From: Thermococcus sp. MV5
Lineage (GTDB): Archaea > Methanobacteriota_B > Thermococci > Thermococcales > Thermococcaceae
Reading direction: 5' to 3'
DNA: 64,000 nucleotides
Assembly (NCBI RefSeq): GCF_012027425.1
Contig: NZ_SNUE01000001.1
Location: forward strand, 1 to 64,000
Shown here: piece by piece, positions 35,528 through 44,352 of the stretch
Layout of the letters: each line of letters starts with the position of its first letter
How positions within the stretch are numbered: the stretch's first letter is position 1
The notes under the pieces: model-generated
Told to the model about the DNA's origin: nothing
The model's input: the letters and a program-made list of their open reading frames with translations, nothing else
The model's database searches: none
Program-made: the position numbers and the translations under genes

Positions 35528-35932
35528 TTAAACCATGCCCTCAAGCTCTAAAATCTTTTTCTGACGTAGATATATTACAGGAATGCCATTTTCACGAAGC
35601 CTTTTCTTTAAAGCTTTATCATTAGTGCATACGATCACATTTGGCATATTTAACGCAAATTCTAATATTTGTTGATCTATAGGTTTCTCTCCAAACCTAC
35701 CGATTTCAAGTGTAATAAACTTTTCGGCCAGCTTCTTAGCCATCCTAACTGCCATAAGGTCTCTTCCTTTGACCTTACGCTCTATCAAATCTAGCTCATT
35801 AAGAACGACATTTGGAATAGCAATTTCAAAATTTACGTCAAGAATACGTTGGAGTTCACCCACTATATCAACTCCGAATTGCCCTGGAACTAAGAGAAAA
35901 TTTGTATCCGGCACTACAATCCATTTTCTCAT
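35528..35932 (-). CDS. PIN-domain ribonuclease (Fcf1/Utp24-like)
   Basis: A 134-residue PIN protein with acidic residues in VVPDTNFLLVPGQ, VLNELDLIERK and VIVCTNDKALKKRLREN, ending IPVIYLRQKKILELEG. It resembles the archaeal Fcf1-like PIN proteins encoded beside ribosomal and initiation-factor genes, suggesting a role in rRNA processing. The ATG at 35932 follows GGTGGAC; upstream codons are ignored. It is last in the rps6e-aIF2-gamma-PIN operon. Confidence 0.85.
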   Translation of the reverse strand: MRKWIVVPDTNFLLVPGQFGVDIVGELQRILDVNFEIAIPNVVLNELDLIERKVKGRDLMAVRMAKKLAEKFITLEIGRFGEKPIDQQILEFALNMPNVIVCTNDKALKKRLRENGIPVIYLRQKKILELEGMV

Positions 35933-35967
35933 GAAGTCCACCATTAAAAAATTAAAAAATAAAGTTA

Positions 35968-37200
35968 TCACTCCCTTATGAAGCCATAACCAATAAGCCT
36001 CCATCTTGAGCCTACTTGTCTACTTATAGCAACTCTCTCTCCAGGCTCTGCACATATTGGTATCTGAAGCTTTAGTTCTATCTCATCTTTGCCCAATCCT
36101 GTAACTAGACCCATTGTTCTAGCTGTTCCTACATTTAATAAGAGTACTTCTCTTCTCTTTATTGGTTCCACTCTAAGTTCTTCCTCGGTCCCTACGACCC
36201 TCTCTAACAGGTGAACCTCCAAGCGAAGCTCTTGCCATACAGGTGGAAGATTCCCGGGTTTCCCTACAACATTACCAGCCATGAGATCTCCCTTTGTGAG
36301 AAACGGATCCAATTTAGTTCCAACACCCACTAGGCCACCTGGATAAGCCTCTTCTACGAACCTACCCCCCGCTTGGAGCGATACGATTTCCGTCGTTATT
36401 GGTTCATACTTTATTCTACCATGTTCTTCATAAGGGACTCCTGGCCTTATTTCAATTTCATCTCCAACTTGTAGCTTTCCTTGAATAATTGATCCTCCAA
36501 TAACCCCGCCCACGAGTTTCTCTGGGGTCGTTCCTGGCTTATTAACGTCAAAACTTCTCAGAACAAGCATCCTGGGGGGTTTATTTGGATCTCTCTTGGG
36601 TGTTGAGATTATATCCTCTATTGCGTTTAATAAGATATCAACGTTAGCACCATGAAGGGCTGATATCGGAATTATCGGAGCATTCTCAGCTACGGTACCC
36701 TTAACAAACTCTTTAATCTGCTCATAGTTTTCTATAGCCTGCTCTTTTTTAACAAGCTCTATTTTGTTTTGAGCAATTATTATATTTTTATTACCCACTA
36801 TTTGGAGGGCCATCAAATGTTCTCTTGTTTGTGGTCGTGGACATGGTTCATTTGCAGCGATAACTAAAATGGCCCCATCCATTAAAGAGGCACCCGCAAG
36901 CATGGTAGTCATCAAAGCCTCGTGACCTGGAGAATCAATAAAAGAAACTCTTCTTTCAAATTCAGTTTCAGCTCCACAATATGGACATTTTGGAGAAGTT
37001 GAATATTTACCACAGCTTGGACATTTCCTTATTTCAGCGTCAGCAAATCCTATTTTAATTGTAATACCTCTCCTGAGTTCTTCACTATGAGTATCGGTCC
37101 AGATCCCAGTTAGGGCCCTTGTCAATGTAGTCTTACCATGATCAACGTGACCTACCATCCCAATATTAACCTCAGCTTGCTTAAACTTTTTCTTCGCCAT
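35968..37200 (-). CDS. eif2g: Translation initiation factor aIF2 subunit gamma
   Basis: A 410-residue GTPase that carries Met-tRNAi to the ribosome. G1 [10 protein letters not shown]3 [10 protein letters not shown]4 AQNKIEL and G5 SALHG are present. A zinc knuckle follows the switch region ([17 protein letters not shown]), and domains II and III are complete. The ATG at 37200 ([14 protein letters not shown]) follows GGAGGCGAGG and is preferred to the upstream in-frame start. Confidence 0.96.
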   Translation of the reverse strand: MAKKKFKQAEVNIGMVGHVDHGKTTLTRALTGIWTDTHSEELRRGITIKIGFADAEIRKCPSCGKYSTSPKCPYCGAETEFERRVSFIDSPGHEALMTTMLAGASLMDGAILVIAANEPCPRPQTREHLMALQIVGNKNIIIAQNKIELVKKEQAIENYEQIKEFVKGTVAENAPIIPISALHGANVDILLNAIEDIISTPKRDPNKPPRMLVLRSFDVNKPGTTPEKLVGGVIGGSIIQGKLQVGDEIEIRPGVPYEEHGRIKYEPITTEIVSLQAGGRFVEEAYPGGLVGVGTKLDPFLTKGDLMAGNVVGKPGNLPPVWQELRLEVHLLERVVGTEEELRVEPIKRREVLLLNVGTARTMGLVTGLGKDEIELKLQIPICAEPGERVAISRQVGSRWRLIGYGFIRE

Positions 37201-37304
37201 TTTCCTCGCCTCCAAAAGTAAGGATTCATTCTCCCTTATTAACCTTGCCACAAGAACTTTTAAAATTAATTGATGGAATAGAAATTAAATAAAAGGAAAA
37301 AATC

Positions 37305-37685
37305 TCATGGGTAAACTATTTTAACATTTATCTGAGCAATTTCAGGACTTATTGTATTGCCCCTAACAGTCTTCTTCCTCCTTTCTCCTCTTTCTTGAGG
37401 CCTGAATCCGGGCCCTTTTGAGAGGAGTATTCTAACTCTTCTTGGACCATGAACATCTGGCCTCATTGGAAATCCATCTTTATCTGTACCACCAGTTATT
37501 TTAAGCTTAACCTCAGCGGGAATCTCACTTCCAAAGATCTCACTCAGATTAAGCCCAAGCTCTTTTGGTTCAATCTCATCTCCTATTCTTAACCCTATAA
37601 GCTTCTCTGCTTCGGCTCCAGTAATTTCAACCTGTTTTGCAACTCCACTTTTTGTATCAGATATTACAAGCTTGAATGTAGCCAT
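37305..37685 (-). CDS. rps6e: Small-subunit ribosomal protein S6e
   Basis: A 126-residue protein S6e with [66 protein letters not shown] and [26 protein letters not shown] precedes the ATG. It is first in an operon with aIF2-gamma and the PIN protein. The GC-rich structured segment lies directly upstream and may be part of its leader or a separate RNA. Confidence 0.96.
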   Translation of the reverse strand: MATFKLVISDTKSGVAKQVEITGAEAEKLIGLRIGDEIEPKELGLNLSEIFGSEIPAEVKLKITGGTDKDGFPMRPDVHGPRRVRILLSKGPGFRPQERGERRKKTVRGNTISPEIAQINVKIVYP

Positions 37686-37750
37686 TTCCTCCCACCTCCA
37701 CGTTCATTAGCGGGATTCATTGGGTAAACCCCTTATCCACCATGGGCTAA

Positions 37751-37975
37751 CTGACCTCCTCCCCGCCCTGAAGGGTGAGGGTTCCAGCGAGCGGTTCGGT
37801 TTACGGGCTCACCACTTACTCTCGTCGCCGATTTCAGTTCAGCCCGACGGCTCGGTCTTGAGCCCGTTACCCCTACCGGAGACCGGATTGGGGTTATCTG
37901 CAAGGGCAAGGACACGAGGAAAACCCTTCCTCTTATCGGGTTGTTTTGGAGTGGCCCTTTCAGGGCCTTATTAAA
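37751..37975 (-). ncRNA. Candidate GC-rich structured RNA upstream of rps6e
   Basis: This 225-nt stretch is clearly richer in G+C than its surroundings and can fold extensively when read on the minus strand. It has a perfect 5' hairpin GGCCCTGAAAGGGCC (about 37951-37965), a 9-bp stem ACGGGCTCA with TGAGCCCGT enclosing inner stems, a CCGG-AGA-CCGG hairpin, and a 3' hairpin shared with the dispersed copies listed below. A TATA-like CTTAAATA lies just upstream near 37985. It may be a free-standing ncRNA, the rps6e leader, or the omega-RNA-like end of a lost IS605-type element; no known family was recognised. Confidence 0.45.
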
Positions 37976-38023
37976 TTAGAAAGGTATTTAAGGGTTTCGC
38001 CCCTCACGGACTACCTTTAGAAT

Positions 38024-38058
38024 CCCCGCATCCCCGCCCTAAAAAGCGAGGCTTTCAA
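38024..38058 (-). repeat. IS605-type right-end hairpin remnant (copy b)
   Basis: Read on the minus strand: GAAAGCCTCGCTTTTTAGGG, then CGGGGATG. It shares the GAAAGCCTCG(C/A)CC-TTTA-GGGCGGGGAGG layout of copies at 37751-37785, 38167, 51782 and 54992. It lies in the gene-free segment between rps6e and the permease. Confidence 0.5.
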
Positions 38059-38166
38059 GTGTAACTTCATTTAAAAAGGTTTCTTTGAGTTAGGGGATAT
38101 TGTTTTAAAATCTCATACTTATATCACTCTCATTAGGACAATTGACATCTACAAACTTTTACCACT

Positions 38167-38198
38167 CGAAAGCTCGCCCTTTAGGGGGAGGAGGTCAG
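38167..38198 (+). repeat. IS605-type right-end hairpin remnant (copy c)
   Basis: GAAAGCTCGCCCTTTAGGGG, then GAGGAGGTCAGC, on the plus strand, opposite in direction to copies a and b. It overlaps the last bases of the permease gene at 38195 and could also serve as that gene's transcript end. The GGAGGAGGTCAG tail matches the end of copy a. Confidence 0.5.
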
Positions 38199-38710
38199 CT
38201 TTTATTATCCCATTCAATTAGTTTTTCTATGAACACTCCCATGATGACCACAAAGATAATTGTTAAAATGAGCCTTATTGCCATAAATTTTGGTCCAAGA
38301 AATTGAAGTTCTACCATCTCTTGTGGGATTTTTATACATGCCCATGCTGAAAGAAAGATTATAATATTAGATATTTTAGCACCTTTCTTAAGTAAGGCAG
38401 CAGCTATTGGAAAGGCAATATAAAGGGGGCCAGTTGGCAACGTACCAAGGATTATAGCAAAGAGAATACCTTTCACACCAGATGCGTTTCCAAGATACTT
38501 CACAACAACATCTTTTGGGATCCATACTGCAAAAAGACCTAATATAACCATCACTGCAGGAAGTATCCATACCATCTCAATAAAAATTTTCCATGATGTA
38601 CTAATTACTGCTTCCTTTTTATCTGGGAAAAGTGATAAAAGGCCTACAAGAATTATCAAAATTAATCCCAACAAAACCCAATCTCTAACCATTTCTCTTT
38701 TCTTTTTCAT
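38195..38710 (-). CDS. ArsP/DUF318-type permease, C-terminal half-gene
   Basis: A 171-residue membrane protein with about five segments. The permease motif is NASGVKGILFAIILGTLPTGPLYIAFPIAAALLKKGAK. It matches one half of the PF03773 permease family (ArsP-like), which normally has two homologous halves in one chain. It overlaps the other half-gene by 4 nt. The substrate is unknown; metals or metalloids are plausible given the family and the linked regulator. Confidence 0.78.
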   Translation of the reverse strand: MKKKREMVRDWVLLGLILIILVGLLSLFPDKKEAVISTSWKIFIEMVWILPAVMVILGLFAVWIPKDVVVKYLGNASGVKGILFAIILGTLPTGPLYIAFPIAAALLKKGAKISNIIIFLSAWACIKIPQEMVELQFLGPKFMAIRLILTIIFVVIMGVFIEKLIEWDNKS

Positions 38711-39189
38711 AAGATTGCCCCCATAATCAAAGCAATAATAATTGCGATGATAAAACTCAGTCCATTACGGAGAAACGCTATCTTCTTTCCGAGTTCCTTT
38801 ATCTCTAGGGGGAGTGTGACTGTTCCAATCATAGTTAATGTAGTTATAAATGCAGCGACTGCACTAACTGATGCACCATTCTCAAGAAGAGAAGCTGCCA
38901 AAGGGAACGACAATAAAGCAGGGATGTGCATTAATGCTCCAAGTGCACCAACAAGTAATATCCCTTTAATTCCCGACTGCTCGCCTATAAATCCTGATAT
39001 TTGTTCAGGTGGTACGAATCCAAGAAGTAAGCCAATGACTATTACAATTATGCAAAGCATTGGGAGTATTTTGATAAGAGAGTTTACAGCTATTTTTAGA
39101 GAGCTTATTGCCTTATTTTTATCTTTGACAAATGCTATCAAAAGGGCAGTGATAGCTATAATATTAATAATAGGTGCAGTAACATTCAT
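38707..39189 (-). CDS. ArsP/DUF318-type permease, N-terminal half-gene
   Basis: A 160-residue membrane protein with about five segments and the matching half-motif GEQSGIKGILLVGALGALMHIPALLSFPLAASLLENGAS. Together with the gene that follows it would make one complete ArsP-like permease from two chains. GGTGATTAA precedes the ATG. It follows directly after the regulator gene (stop and start adjacent). Confidence 0.78.
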   Translation of the reverse strand: MNVTAPIINIIAITALLIAFVKDKNKAISSLKIAVNSLIKILPMLCIIVIVIGLLLGFVPPEQISGFIGEQSGIKGILLVGALGALMHIPALLSFPLAASLLENGASVSAVAAFITTLTMIGTVTLPLEIKELGKKIAFLRNGLSFIIAIIIALIMGAIL

Positions 39190-39534
39190 TTAATCACCTG
39201 CTTCCTCTGTCTCTAACAGATTTATCACTATTTTTTTCGTCTTTAACCTCCACACCTTCTCTGGTGCTCCACCACCCTCTTCTATATATCCAGCAACTTC
39301 TATGATACCTGCATTCTTAAGTTCAGAAAGATGGTAATATAGCCCTGATTTTGTTAATTGTTCTCCTCTTTTAATTAGATATTCATAAATCTCCTTTGTA
39401 CTTCTACTCCCACTCCCAATGTATCTAATTATCAACCATCTAGTTGGAAAGCGCAAAGCTCTGACAAAATTACGAAGCTGAAGCCAACTTGGAGGCACAT
39501 CCTCTGGAGGCTCGCATGGTACATTATTACACAT
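39190..39534 (-). CDS. ArsR-like winged-helix regulator
   Basis: A 114-residue regulator. RFPTRWLIIRYIGSGSRSTKEIYEYLI and LTKSGLYYHLSELKNAGIIEVAGYIEEGGG form a winged helix. The extreme N terminus MCNNVPCEPPEDVP carries two cysteines that could sense a metal or redox change. The ATG at 39534 follows GGTGATTC. It heads a three-gene operon with the two permease halves and probably represses it. Confidence 0.8.
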   Translation of the reverse strand: MCNNVPCEPPEDVPPSWLQLRNFVRALRFPTRWLIIRYIGSGSRSTKEIYEYLIKRGEQLTKSGLYYHLSELKNAGIIEVAGYIEEGGGAPEKVWRLKTKKIVINLLETEEAGD

Positions 39535-39659
39535 GTGAATCACCATAATTTTATAGTTATATACAGTAATATATTGGTGATATATAAAACTTTTGTCAAC
39601 AATAAGCTATCAGAACTCCTTTCTTCTTGTGAAAATCAAAAAGAAACAAAAAAACTAGC

Positions 39660-39983
39660 TCATTTTTTAGCTAGTGCTGTAATCATTTTCCACATTCTCA
39701 CAACATACTCCACAGTAACTGGGTAACTCTGTGAAACTTCAACAATCTCTGCTCCTTTTTAAAAAATTGGAAAGTCTACCATCATGTTCTCAAGCGCTTC
39801 TTTATTTGGTGCGTTCCATATAGTGTATGAACCATGTGCAAAGTTGTAGCTAGCTACAAACTCTATTCCCTCTGGGAGTTCGGCACCTTTAACCAAAACG
39901 GATTCAAAGAAGTTAGATGCCTCTTCCATTGCAGCAATATCTTCTTCAGGGGCCCATTTGTGAGTTATAATATACATTGGCAA
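39660..39983 (-). pseudogene. DUF3303-like small protein interrupted by TAA
   Basis: Codons 1-74 (MPMYIITHKWAPEEDIAAME ... NKEALENMMVDFPIF) end at TAA (39759-39761). The same frame then continues without a stop for 32 codons (KGAEIVEVSQSYPVTVEYVV, RMWKMITALAKK) to TGA at 39660. The joined 107-residue product has the layout of DUF3303-like proteins, whose C-terminal EIVEV strand lies in the continuation. A single Leu-to-stop change (TTA to TAA) would explain it. The truncated 74-residue form may still be made. Confidence 0.6.
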
Positions 39984-40332
39984 TTCTTACACCCCAAAAT
40001 AATTCCTATGAGTTCTCCATAGTGTTAGAAGGAGCACGCGAGGGAGAGGAAGAACTGTCCAAGAATTCCATGGTGCTCCCAATAACTTATTTACTCCCCT
40101 TCCTAGCTGAAATTTCCAATCGTGATTAGTGTTCTTGTCATATTTAAATATTTCTATGGTTAAACTAAAGATTAATTAACATATATTTTTACCTTAATCA
40201 AACAAAATTGTTGTTAAATCCCTCAGAAACTTGTACTACACCACAACCTCCAAGACTTCCAAGTACCTTAGTTTAATATCAAAACTTTTTTATATACCTT
40301 CACTTTATCCCTTCAACAAAGAGGTGAGAAAA
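39984..40332. other. Intergenic region with imperfect hairpin
   Basis: GGAGCAC (40032-40038) and GTGCTCC (40070-40076) form a 7-bp outer stem around partly complementary inner arms. It could be a terminator or structured RNA. A TATA box (TTTTTATATACC) at about 40285-40297 would serve the Sec61-beta gene. Nothing else was recognised. Confidence 0.4.
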
Positions 40333-40503
40333 ATGGCGAAGGAAAAAACAACTCTTCCACCAACGGGTGCAGGTTTGATGAGATTTTTTGATGAAGATAC
40401 AAGGGCAATAAAAATAAGCCCCAAAGGGGCCATAGCAATAGTGTTGATTTTCATTGCCATTGAAATACTCCTTAATGTCTTTGGATACCAAATATTTAGT
40501 TAA
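40333..40503 (+). CDS. secG: Preprotein translocase subunit Sec61-beta (SecG)
   Basis: A 56-residue archaeal Sec61-beta with MAKEKTTLPPTGAGLMRFFDEDT, then ISPKGAIAIVLIFIAIEILLNVF as the single transmembrane helix. It associates with SecY/SecE in the membrane. The start is ATG 40333 after GAGGTGA; longer upstream readings lack support. The stop overlaps by 4 nt the stop of the converging PRC-barrel gene. Confidence 0.92.
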   Translation: MAKEKTTLPPTGAGLMRFFDEDTRAIKISPKGAIAIVLIFIAIEILLNVFGYQIFS

Positions 40504-41159
40504 AGGAGTGTTTTCTTCAATCCTCTTGCGTTTAATTCCTCATTTACTATCCTTCTAATAGCATCTTCAATATATCCCTTAAGAAGGGTCTCCACATCAG
40601 CTTTTATTTGATCTATATCATGCCGTAGTCCCTCAAGAAGCCTGATGTACTCCTTAGCCATCTCAAGCTGGCCCTCTTGTTTTATAAGTTGCTCCTTTAG
40701 ATGCTCAAAGTCTTCTTTAATCACTTGAAGCCTCTTCAATTCCCTTGTGAGCTCATCCATTTGTTTTATCAGCTTAGAGTTCTCTTCTTTCAATTCTGCA
40801 ATCACTCTTTCCTTGTGTTCAAGTTCTTTCACTAATGCATTATACTCCGAAGCAATATTGTGAAGCTGCTCAATCTCCCTTATAGGTGGAACCTGCCCAT
40901 TTCCAAGGATTATTACATCAGGTCCAACATTCACTATATCCGAAGGGCGGATTCTTATTTTCTTTTCACTTGAGAACATTCCTGTCTGAACTTCACCCGT
41001 TTTAGCAAGGTTTTCTAGAGTCTTAATTTTAAATATAAAATAGAACTGGTCATGATCTACTTCAACATTAATGTCCGTTACATAACCCAGTATTTGTCCT
41101 TCGGTTAACGACACCACGAACTTATTAACAAGTTGATTTGCTTGTTGACTTTCGGCCAT
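40500..41159 (-). CDS. PRC-barrel-like protein with long coiled coil
   Basis: A 219-residue protein. Residues 10-95 look like a PRC-barrel-type beta domain (FVVSLTEGQILGYVTDINVEV ... IRPSDIVNVGPDVIILG). Residues 100-215 form an uninterrupted coiled coil (ELEHKERVIAELKEENSKLI onward). PRC barrels without catalysis often bind RNA or cell-division proteins; CdvA-type proteins share this layout, but no CdvB gene is present here. The start at 41159 follows GGTGA. Confidence 0.65.
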   Translation of the reverse strand: MAESQQANQLVNKFVVSLTEGQILGYVTDINVEVDHDQFYFIFKIKTLENLAKTGEVQTGMFSSEKKIRIRPSDIVNVGPDVIILGNGQVPPIREIEQLHNIASEYNALVKELEHKERVIAELKEENSKLIKQMDELTRELKRLQVIKEDFEHLKEQLIKQEGQLEMAKEYIRLLEGLRHDIDQIKADVETLLKGYIEDAIRRIVNEELNARGLKKTLL

Positions 41160-41230
41160 GGCATTCACCTAAGAAAGATTTTTGAAGTTACTATACTTAA
41201 GCCTTTCTCGAAGTTAAAAAGGTGAAGATC

Positions 41231-41806
41231 ATGATAGTCTTTGTAGGCCGTTCAAATGTTGGAAAAAGCACCCTCATATTCAGACTCACAGGCAAATACG
41301 TCAAGCGAGGAAAGAGACCGGGAGTTACCAGAAAACCTATCGAACTCGGCTGGAGAGGTAAAACAATAGTGGATATGCCCGGATTTGGATTTATGAGTGG
41401 AGTGCCGAAACATGTTCAAGAAAAGATAAAAACCGAAATAGTGAGATTTATTGAAGACAATGCTGATAAAATTGACCTAGCTGTTCTTGTCGTAGATGGT
41501 AAAAGTGCCCTAGAAATTATCGAACGCTGGGAAAAACGAGGAGAAATCCCAATAGGTATCGAATTCTTCCAGTTTCTTCAAGAGCTAGAGATCCCAACCA
41601 TTGTAGCTGTTAATAAGATGGACAAAATGAAAAATATTCCTGCCACAATAAACAAGCTTATAGAGAAATTCGGACTTTCCGGTAGTTGGGATGACCATAA
41701 AGATACTTTTATACCAATTTCAGCAAAGTTTGGTACAAATCTCGAGGAACTCAGAAAATTAATAGAAGAAAAGATCAAAAGGTCTCAAGAACAACGTGGG
41801 TTATAG
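41231..41806 (+). CDS. engB: GTP-binding protein EngB
   Basis: A 191-residue TrmE-Era-EngA-EngB-type GTPase. It has G1 GRSNVGKST, G3 DMPGFGFM, G4 NKMDKM and SAKFG. In bacteria EngB supports large-subunit assembly; the archaeal role is presumed similar. ATG 41231 follows GGTGAAG. The 3' end overlaps the converging regulator by 32 nt. Confidence 0.92.
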   Translation: MIVFVGRSNVGKSTLIFRLTGKYVKRGKRPGVTRKPIELGWRGKTIVDMPGFGFMSGVPKHVQEKIKTEIVRFIEDNADKIDLAVLVVDGKSALEIIERWEKRGEIPIGIEFFQFLQELEIPTIVAVNKMDKMKNIPATINKLIEKFGLSGSWDDHKDTFIPISAKFGTNLEELRKLIEEKIKRSQEQRGL

Positions 41807-42239
41807 TTTCCCTAACACCGTCAAGAGAAGCTACTTCCTCTAAAATCTCATCAAGTCTTGTTTTGTCCGCTTCCACAATAAGGTCTATGTCACCAGTAAC
41901 TCTGTGAATCCGTTTAATTTTAAGCTTCCTAATAGACTCATAAACTTGTTTTCTTTTTGTGGGTTCAATTCTAACAAAAATAAACACATCCCCCTTCTTC
42001 TCCCCAAGGAATTCTAATGCTCTGTCTGTAAGATCGATAAATCCTCTTCCCGTTCTTATGTATCCAAGCTCTTTGAGAGTCTTAAGATGATTGCTTAGAG
42101 CTTGTCTCGTTATTCCAAGCTCATCTGCAATTTCATCTTGTGTTTTTTCAACTGTGTGTACCTCTATAGTCTTCCCCTCTTTGTAAAGCTTCTTAAGCAA
42201 TTCTATCTGCCTTGATGTAAGTGCAGTTTCATTATTCAT
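41775..42239 (-). CDS. Lrp/AsnC-type regulator with winged-helix N terminus
   Basis: A 154-residue regulator. The HTH is TSRQIELLKKLYKEGKTIEVHTVEKTQDEIADELGITRQALSNHLKTLKELGYI, followed by an AsnC/RAM-like ligand domain (DVFIFVRIEPTKRKQVYESI ... RVTGDIDLIVEA ... SLDGVRETITHVV). The effector is probably an amino acid. The start at 42239 follows GGTGATTGAAA. Confidence 0.8.
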   Translation of the reverse strand: MNNETALTSRQIELLKKLYKEGKTIEVHTVEKTQDEIADELGITRQALSNHLKTLKELGYIRTGRGFIDLTDRALEFLGEKKGDVFIFVRIEPTKRKQVYESIRKLKIKRIHRVTGDIDLIVEADKTRLDEILEEVASLDGVRETITHVVLETF

Positions 42240-42391
42240 TTTCAATCACCCCTTACTATTTTCTTTGCCATCACAAACCAATACGTTTGAGAGTTTAATA
42301 AATCTTTTGGTCTTTGTAAACAAATCCCACTACTTATTGCCATCCAATGTTCAGGGTTAATTTTTTAATTATTACCCTTTTAATTTTAACT

Positions 42392-43462
42392 ATGAATAAA
42401 GCCAAGTACACAAACAGAGTTCCAGAAGATAGAAAAGAAGTTGTTGAAGTCATCAAAAAGCTCAAAAAACCTGTAAAAGTTATGATAATAGGAAGCGTGG
42501 ATAGCGGAAAAACCACACTCACAGTCTTCTTAGCAAATGAGCTGCTAAAAGAGGGTCTTAGAGTAGGAATAATCGATAGTGATATAGGTCAAAAGGGAAT
42601 TCTTCCCCCAGCAGTCATTAGTCTCGGATTTCCAGAAGGTGTGTTTACCTCGCTAGATGAGATAAAAGCTGAAAAACACTATTTTGTGGGCAGCATTACT
42701 CCCAATCAGTTCTTTGGGGAAATGATAACCGGTGTAAAAATCCTTGTGAATGAGGCCATTAAAAGAGCAGACGTTATTCTCATAGACACTACTGGCCTAG
42801 TCCATGGGCCAGGTGTAGAATTAAAACGAATGAAAATTGAAGTAACTAATCCTGACATTATTATTGCCCTTCAGAAAAAAGACGAGCTTGAAAATATTAC
42901 TCGGCCTTTTGAGGACAAGAAAAAAATATTTAGATTAAGAATTAGTGAAAACGCGAGAATTCACACCAGAGAAGAAAGAAGAAAAATAAGACGAGACAAG
43001 TGGAAAAGATATTTCAAAGAATCCCATGAATGGGAGATTGATCTGCACCAGATAAACATAAGTGGCACGCTAATGTTCCAAGGGGCAAAAATCACTGAAG
43101 AAGAGAAGAATACGTTAGAACGTCTTTTTAGGTGGATAATCTTTCACGGAAGAAAAATTTCCAATAAGTATTTCGTTGTGAAAGCCGATATTGGGAACTT
43201 TCCCAGAGGCTTTGATCGAAACACGCTCGTAACATGTGATTTTGAAAAATTAAGCAATCTTATCGTTGGCCTTATAGATAGGCAAGGATTTTGTGTGGGA
43301 TTAGGGATTCTCAAGATTATAAATTTCAACGAGCTTAAAGCTCATTTAATGACTCCCCTAAACAAAGAAGAACTTGAAAAAATTACAGAAATAAGGTTAG
43401 GCAGAATTAGAGTTAGAGAAGACGGGGAAGAGCTCGGTCTTCTCCCTAGAGAAGCCCTTTAG
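42392..43462 (+). CDS. Polynucleotide 5'-kinase (Clp1/Grc3-like)
   Basis: A 356-residue archaeal homologue of Clp1/Grc3. Walker A is GSVDSGKTT, with DSDIGQKGILPPAVISLG and VGSITPNQFFGEMITGVK following the Clp1 pattern and LIDTTGLVHGPGVELKRMK as Walker B. Archaeal members phosphorylate 5'-OH ends of RNA and DNA. The C-terminal half carries the Grc3-type beta domain. ATG 42392 is preferred to the GTG/TTG codons upstream. Confidence 0.9.
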   Translation: MNKAKYTNRVPEDRKEVVEVIKKLKKPVKVMIIGSVDSGKTTLTVFLANELLKEGLRVGIIDSDIGQKGILPPAVISLGFPEGVFTSLDEIKAEKHYFVGSITPNQFFGEMITGVKILVNEAIKRADVILIDTTGLVHGPGVELKRMKIEVTNPDIIIALQKKDELENITRPFEDKKKIFRLRISENARIHTREERRKIRRDKWKRYFKESHEWEIDLHQINISGTLMFQGAKITEEEKNTLERLFRWIIFHGRKISNKYFVVKADIGNFPRGFDRNTLVTCDFEKLSNLIVGLIDRQGFCVGLGILKIINFNELKAHLMTPLNKEELEKITEIRLGRIRVREDGEELGLLPREAL

Positions 43463-43509
43463 AGAAACATTTTTAACCAAAAAGTGTCTGGTAGTATTAG
43501 GTGCTCCTA

Positions 43510-44349
43510 ATGGAAGTCAAAGGATTCGTTGAAATTGTAAGACCAGCTAACTGTATCATTGCAGGGTTAGTAGGTATCCTTGGCGCTACTGTAGCCTTAG
43601 GTAGTTTACCTCCCAGCAAAACAAGTTTGCTGATATTTTTAGTAGTTTTCTTAGGATGTAGTTGGGGAAACACTATAAATGATTATTTTGATTATGAAAT
43701 TGATAAAATTAACAGACCAAAGAGGCCTCTTCCAAGGGGGGCTTTTTCCAGAAATACTGCCCTCATTTATGGTCTCTCTCTGGCACTTTCAGGCCTTTTT
43801 ATAGCATATTTAATTGGCATTGAGGCATTTCTCTTTGCATTGGGTGCGTATTTATTGATGTTCCTCTATGCATGGAAACTCAAACCTCTCCCACTCATCG
43901 GGAACTTAGCCGTTGCAACCTTAACTGGAGCAACACCTATTTACGGCGCAATCGCTGTTGAGAAAATAGGACTAGCAGGTTATCTTGCTCTCTGTGCATT
44001 CTTGGTAAACGTTGCCAGAGAAATTTTCAAAGATGTCGAGGACATAGAAGGTGACAAAACCCAAGGTGCAAAGACTCTCCCTATTATTTGGGGGGTTAAG
44101 AAGGCTTCCATGATTGGAGTTTTATTCAACATAACTACCATCATGGCGTCGTTCCTTCCTGTAAGGGTGGGAATAGGTCTTGGATACTTCCCAATAATCT
44201 TTGTGGATGGAATAATTTTATGGGCAAGTTACGAAGTTTTAAAAAGCCCCGCTCCTACAACTGCCGGGAAGGTTCAAAGAAAGCTGAAAATTGCCATATA
44301 TTTGGCAGTGCTTAGCTTTTTACTAGGATCAATAACAAGGGAGGTGTAG
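43510..44349 (+). CDS. Digeranylgeranylglyceryl phosphate synthase (UbiA family)
   Basis: A 279-residue UbiA prenyltransferase with about eight transmembrane segments. The two Asp motifs are NDYFDYEIDKINRPKRPLPRG and VEDIEGDKTQGAKTLP. It adds the second geranylgeranyl chain to G1P in archaeal lipid synthesis, in the same pathway as EgsA at 27.5 kb. ATG 43510 follows GGTGCTCC. It is followed 3 nt later by a small conserved protein. Confidence 0.92.
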   Translation: MEVKGFVEIVRPANCIIAGLVGILGATVALGSLPPSKTSLLIFLVVFLGCSWGNTINDYFDYEIDKINRPKRPLPRGAFSRNTALIYGLSLALSGLFIAYLIGIEAFLFALGAYLLMFLYAWKLKPLPLIGNLAVATLTGATPIYGAIAVEKIGLAGYLALCAFLVNVAREIFKDVEDIEGDKTQGAKTLPIIWGVKKASMIGVLFNITTIMASFLPVRVGIGLGYFPIIFVDGIILWASYEVLKSPAPTTAGKVQRKLKIAIYLAVLSFLLGSITREV

Positions 44350-44352
44350 TAA

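Noticed and set aside
37720-37974. 84-codon plus-strand frame across the GC-rich segment
   Set aside because: Open frames are expected by chance in GC-rich DNA. It has no ribosome site, and base pairing explains the segment better.
37751-37975. RNase P RNA or SRP RNA
   Set aside because: Lacks the GAGGAAAGTCC-type core of RNase P RNA and the SRP helix-8 motifs.
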